A stretch of 64,000 bases of DNA from Microbacterium lushaniae (lineage in GTDB: Bacteria; Actinomycetota; Actinomycetes; Actinomycetales; Microbacteriaceae), in contig NZ_CP044232.1 of NCBI RefSeq assembly GCF_008727775.1, positions 1,922,001 to 1,986,000 on the forward strand, read 5' to 3'. The notes under the pieces were generated by a model that saw nothing but the letters and a program-made list of their open reading frames with translations, was not told where the DNA came from and searched no databases. Positions 61,091-64,000 of the stretch are shown one piece after another; within the stretch, counting starts at the first letter, position 1; every line of letters starts with the position of its first letter. The translations under genes and the position numbers were made by a program.

Positions 61091-61093
61091 ACA

Positions 61094-61210
61094 TCAGCGC
61101 GCGTGGATGGTCACGACACCCCAGTAGGTCGGGTGCGCGTCGTTCCATGCGTTCCGCTGTGCGGCCAGGCGCGCTGCCCGCTCGTCGTCGCTCGGCGGCG
61201 CGTCACTCAT
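61094..61210 (-). CDS. Very small hypothetical protein (38 aa)
   Basis: MSDAPPSDDERAARLAAQRN starts a 38-residue frame that overlaps the upstream gene's stop by eight bases. The end NDAHPTYWGVVTIHAR looks protein-like. No family recognised. It converges on the 60767-61090 gene. Confidence 0.5.
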   Translation of the reverse strand: MSDAPPSDDERAARLAAQRNAWNDAHPTYWGVVTIHAR

Positions 61211-61478
61211 GGTGGTCCACTGCGAGAGCGCCGTCGAGCTCAACGAGAGCTGTGAACAACTCCTCGCGCGTCGCGGTGGGGTCGGTGATCGCTCTTGCGA
61301 AGAGCGCACGCATCCGTTCCCGCTCGGCGTCGGACACATCGCCGAGCCGCGCGAGACACCATTCAATGTCGTCGGCGAGGCTATAGCTCGGATCATCCAC
61401 CTCGATGCCGGGGTAGTACAAGAACGCGAGCACAGCCACGTACTCCAGGACGGCGTCAGCGCGCTCACGATCGCTCAT
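61203..61478 (-). CDS. Hypothetical protein
   Basis: A 91-residue acidic, helical protein (MSDRERADAVLEYVAVLAFL; YSLADDIEWCLARLGDVSDAERERM) with no family recognised. It is co-directional with and overlaps the 38-residue gene. Possibly accessory to the island. Confidence 0.6.
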   Translation of the reverse strand: MSDRERADAVLEYVAVLAFLYYPGIEVDDPSYSLADDIEWCLARLGDVSDAERERMRALFARAITDPTATREELFTALVELDGALAVDHHE

Positions 61479-61572
61479 GGCATGAAGGTGCGCACCCAGC
61501 GCCCACGATTCGCGCGGCGATGTCTGCTGGTCGGTCTACTGTCGTGCATGTTCGGCCCGAGGAGGAAGCCCA

Positions 61573-61857
61573 ATGGCCGAACCGCGCCCGTGGCACCCGC
61601 TCCTCGCAGCGCGCGAAGGGCCGACGAGCACGTGGATCTTGGTGGACGCGTTCGACCGCGTGTAGGGCACCATCGAGATCGCCGGGTGAACGCCACCGAA
61701 GTCCGCTATCGTGCCAGCTTCCTGGGTCATCGGCTGGTCAAGAACCCTCCGCCTCGCCTACGAGCGGGTCCACGGTGAGTTCCTGCGGAACCACGGCCCG
61801 AACGGCGGACCGTTCGCGAGTTGGGACACGAACGATCGAGGTGGACCGATCGAATAG
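61573..61857 (+). pseudogene. Decayed hypothetical gene beside the integrase
   Basis: GGAGGA precedes ATG at 61573. The frame reads MAEPRPWHPLLAAREGPTST onward to DAFDRV, then meets TAG at 61663. Coding character continues as GTIEI, shifts frame (VNATEVRYRASFLGH) and returns to the first frame as IGWSRTLRLAYERVHGEFL up to TAG at 61855. One nonsense codon and two frameshifts mark a dead gene. The remnant is adjacent to the 3' end of the integrase. Confidence 0.7.
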
Positions 61858-61860
61858 TTA

Positions 61861-63140
61861 CTATGCCACTTCGATGTCTTCCTCGTCGAGGAAGTCCAGC
61901 GCCGGATCATCGACCGCTCCGTCGTCGGTCGAGAGCAACGAGGTATCGGGGTCGACCCGGCGTAGCGTCCGTTCGAGGATTCCCGCCAGCCCCCGATCCA
62001 CGCTGCGGTCGGGCTTGATGTAGTGCCCTTCTGTGATCGCGCTCGATCCGTGGCCGAGGAAGGTGGCGGCAGCGTCGGCGCTCGCCCCGCGCGCGATAAC
62101 CGTTGCACCGGTCCGTCGGTACCAGCGCAACGTGATCCGCTCCCCCACGAGATCTGCCAGCTCGAGGAACGCTCGGAAGGCCCGTCGCACATTGAACAGG
62201 CTCAGTGGCTTGCTCGCACGATTGGCGAAGATGGTCCGTGTCGGATCGATGGCCGAGATGCCGGCAAGCCGTGCACGAAGGACGTCCGCGGCGAAGTCGG
62301 GGACCGCGATTCGGCGGATGGAGTGCTCGGACTTGGGGTGGTCTTGGCGTACGGCCCCGCTGCCGGTGCGCAACACGACCGTCCCCTTCACCGAGATCGT
62401 CATCCCGCTGGGACCGTCCTCGACATCGCACACGCGGAGAGCGAGGCACTCACCGATGCGCAACGCAGTGCCGAGGAGCACTTCGATGACGTCGCGCACT
62501 TGACCGTCGGGCTTCGGACCCTTCACGTCCGGTCCCGTCCGCCACCGAGTCGCGGCGTCGCGGCGTCGCGGATGGCGCTGATCTGCGCCACGGTCAGCGC
62601 TTGCGGCTCGCCCTTCGGCCGACGCAGCGGACTCGTTCCCTGCACCGGGTTCCGCGGGATGGCATCGTGCCGGAGCGCGAAACCGAAGAGGAGATTGAGC
62701 ATGGTCCGCGAGTGCTTCGCTCGCGAGTATGACACCGCGCGCTCGGAGCGGAGGAACCATTCGACCCGCCCCGTCGTGATCTCGCCCAGCGTGAAGTGCT
62801 CGAACTGAGGCAGCACGTGGAGACGGAGATCGTCACGGTAGTTCTCCTTTGTCCCATCGGATAGCTTCTGCAGCTCGAGGTCCTCGAGCCACAGGCCGGC
62901 GAGATCCCGGAAGGAGCTGGTGAGGTCGAGCAATCCCCCGGTCCCGAAACCGGGCCGTTCGAGCAGACGCTGCCTCAACCTCGCTCGAGCTGCCGAGCCC
63001 GTGCGGGCGGCGCCCGTCACTCTCCGCAAGCGCCCGTCGGCGTCGCGAATCCGCGCCAACGCCACGTACGACGATCCTCGCCTCCTGACACTGATGGTTC
63101 CGTATGAACCGATCTGGGTGCGCGGCCGCCCCCCGTTCAC
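61861..63140 (-). pseudogene. int: Tyrosine recombinase (integrase), frameshifted by an 8-bp duplication
   Basis: The N-terminal half (GTG at 63140) shows an AP2-like arm domain (SYGTISVRRRGSSYVALARI) and a SAM-like core-binding domain. The catalytic half is in another frame: ALRIGECLALR (first Arg), GATVIARGASADAAATFLGH (the H-x-x-R region is HxxR-like, here YRRTGAT) and EGHYIKPD (Tyr nucleophile). The frames join if one copy of the tandem repeat GCGGCGTC (62552-62559, 62560-62567) is removed: RDAAT then continues as RWRTGPDVKG. A full-length protein would have about 424 residues. Ribosome-binding site GGGGGAG precedes the GTG, just after xis. Confidence 0.85.
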
Positions 63141-63160
63141 AACACTCCCCCGCTGTGTCG

Positions 63161-63478
63161 CTACTCGTCTGCCAGCTCCATTCGGTGCACCCATGCGTCG
63201 ATCTCGCTCTTGCGAAATCTCAGCTGCGTGCCGACGCGGAATCCACGGGGTCCACGGCCCTTGCTCCGCAGGTCGTAGATCGTCTGGACGGAGACCTTCA
63301 GCTCGGCAGCAAGCTCGGCCAACGAGACGTAGTTCCCGTGTCCTGACTCGGAGGCGCCAACAGCGTCCATATAGCGAAGGTGCGCGTCCCTTTCCGCGTA
63401 CCTTCCAGATACTTCGAGAAGGTCCGAGAGCGCACTGCGGCGCTCCGGTGAAGTGTCCAGTAAACGACGACCAAACAT
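63161..63478 (-). CDS. xis: Excisionase-like helix-turn-helix protein
   Basis: A 105-residue protein. The C-terminal half is a MerR/excisionase-type winged helix: YVSLAELAAELKVSVQTIYDLRSKGRGPRGFRVG then LRFRKSEIDAWV. It lies 20 bp upstream of the integrase and 52 bp downstream of the right tRNA-Ala 3' end on the same strand, so read-through from the tRNA promoter may drive both. Confidence 0.88.
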   Translation of the reverse strand: MFGRRLLDTSPERRSALSDLLEVSGRYAERDAHLRYMDAVGASESGHGNYVSLAELAAELKVSVQTIYDLRSKGRGPRGFRVGTQLRFRKSEIDAWVHRMELADE

Positions 63479-63528
63479 CCAAGCTCCCTGATCAGAGAGT
63501 GAAGATTCGGTGCTTTACCGGGAGTTTT

Positions 63529-63608
63529 GGTGGACCTGAGGGGACTCGAACCCCTGACCCCCTGCATGCCATGCAGGTGCGCTACCAGCTGCGCCACAGG
63601 CCCGGATG
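63529..63608. repeat. Right attachment-site repeat of the island
   Basis: 80 bp identical to 50442-50521. It adjoins xis and int on the left and chromosomal DNA on the right, so it carries the host 5' flank of the tRNA. Confidence 0.9.
63531..63603 (-). tRNA. tRNA-Ala(GGC), right copy, probably the functional one
   Basis: The same 73-nt tRNA as at 50444-50516. Here the bases after the discriminator read CCA. The upstream flank is chromosomal, so this copy should keep the native promoter. Its native terminator has been displaced 13 kb away by the island. Confidence 0.93.
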
Positions 63609-63714
63609 CTGCCTCACGAGGCAACCCCCCAAGGTTACTACATTCCGAGACCTCGCTCGAACCAGCACGGGCGTCGGCGGTGCCGGATATGGTGCTCACA
63701 ACGAAGGGAATGCC

Positions 63715-64000
63715 ATGCCCTCACTCGGCAACATCGTGTTCTACGCCGACGATCCGCCCGCGCTCGCGCGGTTCTGGTCCGACGTCTTCAGGTACCCGCA
63801 TTCGACGTTCGACGGTGAGCTGCGCGAAGCCCTGCTCGCGAGCGGCCTGACCGAAGACGACCTCGCACGACGCGGGCTCGCCGAAGATCCCTCCGGCCGC
63901 GGGCCGCGCCTGTTCTTCCACCATGCCGACGGGCCGAAGACCGACCGCAATCGCATCCACATCGACGTCACCGCCGACCGTCCCGACGGCCAGCTGCAGA
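63715..64000 (+). CDS. VOC-family (glyoxalase-like) protein, partial
   Basis: The first 95 residues of a vicinal-oxygen-chelate domain protein: IVFYADDPPALARFWSDVF, then RLFFHHADGPKTDRNRIHIDV with a His-x-Asp metal-type segment. A GAAGGGAA ribosome-binding site precedes ATG at 63715. The gene runs off the window, so the second repeat and the function cannot be judged. Confidence 0.85.
   Translation, partial: MPSLGNIVFYADDPPALARFWSDVFRYPHSTFDGELREALLASGLTEDDLARRGLAEDPSGRGPRLFFHHADGPKTDRNRIHIDVTADRPDGQLQ

Larger units (their letters stand above)
50442..63528. mobile_element. 13.1-kb genomic island integrated at tRNA-Ala(GGC)
   Basis: Two identical 80-bp direct repeats (50442-50521 and 63529-63608), each holding a whole tRNA-Ala gene, bound the segment. 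An excisionase-like gene and a tyrosine integrase lie next to the right repeat, on the tRNA's strand and downstream of its 3' end, which is the classic layout of a tRNA-targeted element. No phage structural, conjugation or replication genes are seen. Cargo is a catabolic cluster with a TRAP transporter. The integrase is frameshifted, so the element is probably immobile. Confidence 0.88.

Noticed and set aside
61536-61730. 64-codon minus-strand ORF
   Set aside because: It is the antisense of the decayed plus-strand gene at 61573-61857, which has a ribosome-binding site and a more convincing protein reading.
62523-62760. Programmed frameshift in the integrase
   Set aside because: No slippery sequence is present. 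The break coincides with an exact 8-bp tandem duplication, which is simpler as a mutation.
50444-63603. Two ordinary tRNA-Ala paralogues
   Set aside because: Identity extends past both ends of the tRNA, and the promoter and terminator flanks are split between the copies. With xis-int adjacent, this fits site-specific insertion better than gene duplication.
50442-63608. Prophage
   Set aside because: Apart from int and xis there are no capsid, tail, lysis or replication genes.

Overview
The window is high-GC actinobacterial DNA. Gene content and order point to Microbacteriaceae, most likely Microbacterium. Pointers are the blocks dnaG-dgt-dusB, uppS-recO, HIT-phoH-ybeY-CNNM-era, rsmE-dnaJ-hrcA-hemW and holA-comEC-comEA-leuS, a CIRCE operator ahead of hrcA, and many GTG starts with 1-4 base stop/start overlaps. 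The assignment rests on gene order and protein resemblance, not on a search.

Layout. 1-410 is gene-poor, with a dispersed CGAACTCCTCAAA repeat. 0.4-50.4 kb is chromosomal backbone: three-gene translation, replication and RNA-modification operons, leuA with a Leu-codon leader peptide, the era operon, the heat-shock block hrcA/dnaJ, lepA, rpsT, competence genes, leuS, a dedA-App1-HMCES-hydrolase cluster, a rifampicin-monooxygenase-like gene with a rifamycin-associated element upstream, and several small regulators and hydrolases. Insertions and oddities in the backbone include a bile-salt-hydrolase family gene of lower GC placed inside the era operon, a gene whose 5' end is made of four 30-bp tandem repeats, and a second dense array of the CGAACTCCTCAAA repeat at 44.75-45.23 kb.

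50.44-63.53 kb is a 13.1-kb integrated element. It is bounded by two 80-bp identical copies of a complete tRNA-Ala(GGC) gene. An excisionase-like gene and a tyrosine integrase lie next to the right-hand copy. The integrase reading frame is broken by an 8-bp tandem duplication, and two more genes in the element are decayed, so the element looks fixed. Its cargo is a single minus-strand cluster: a three-component TRAP transporter (dctP-dctQ-dctM), an alpha/beta hydrolase, a luciferase-family flavin monooxygenase, a variant M19 amidohydrolase and a flavin reductase fused to an IclR-type effector domain. A PucR-family regulator is divergent from it. Together these read as uptake, flavin-dependent oxidation and hydrolysis of an unidentified, probably carboxylated, compound. 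This cluster is the best candidate for an undescribed system in the window.

From 63.6 kb the backbone resumes with a partial VOC-family gene that runs off the end.
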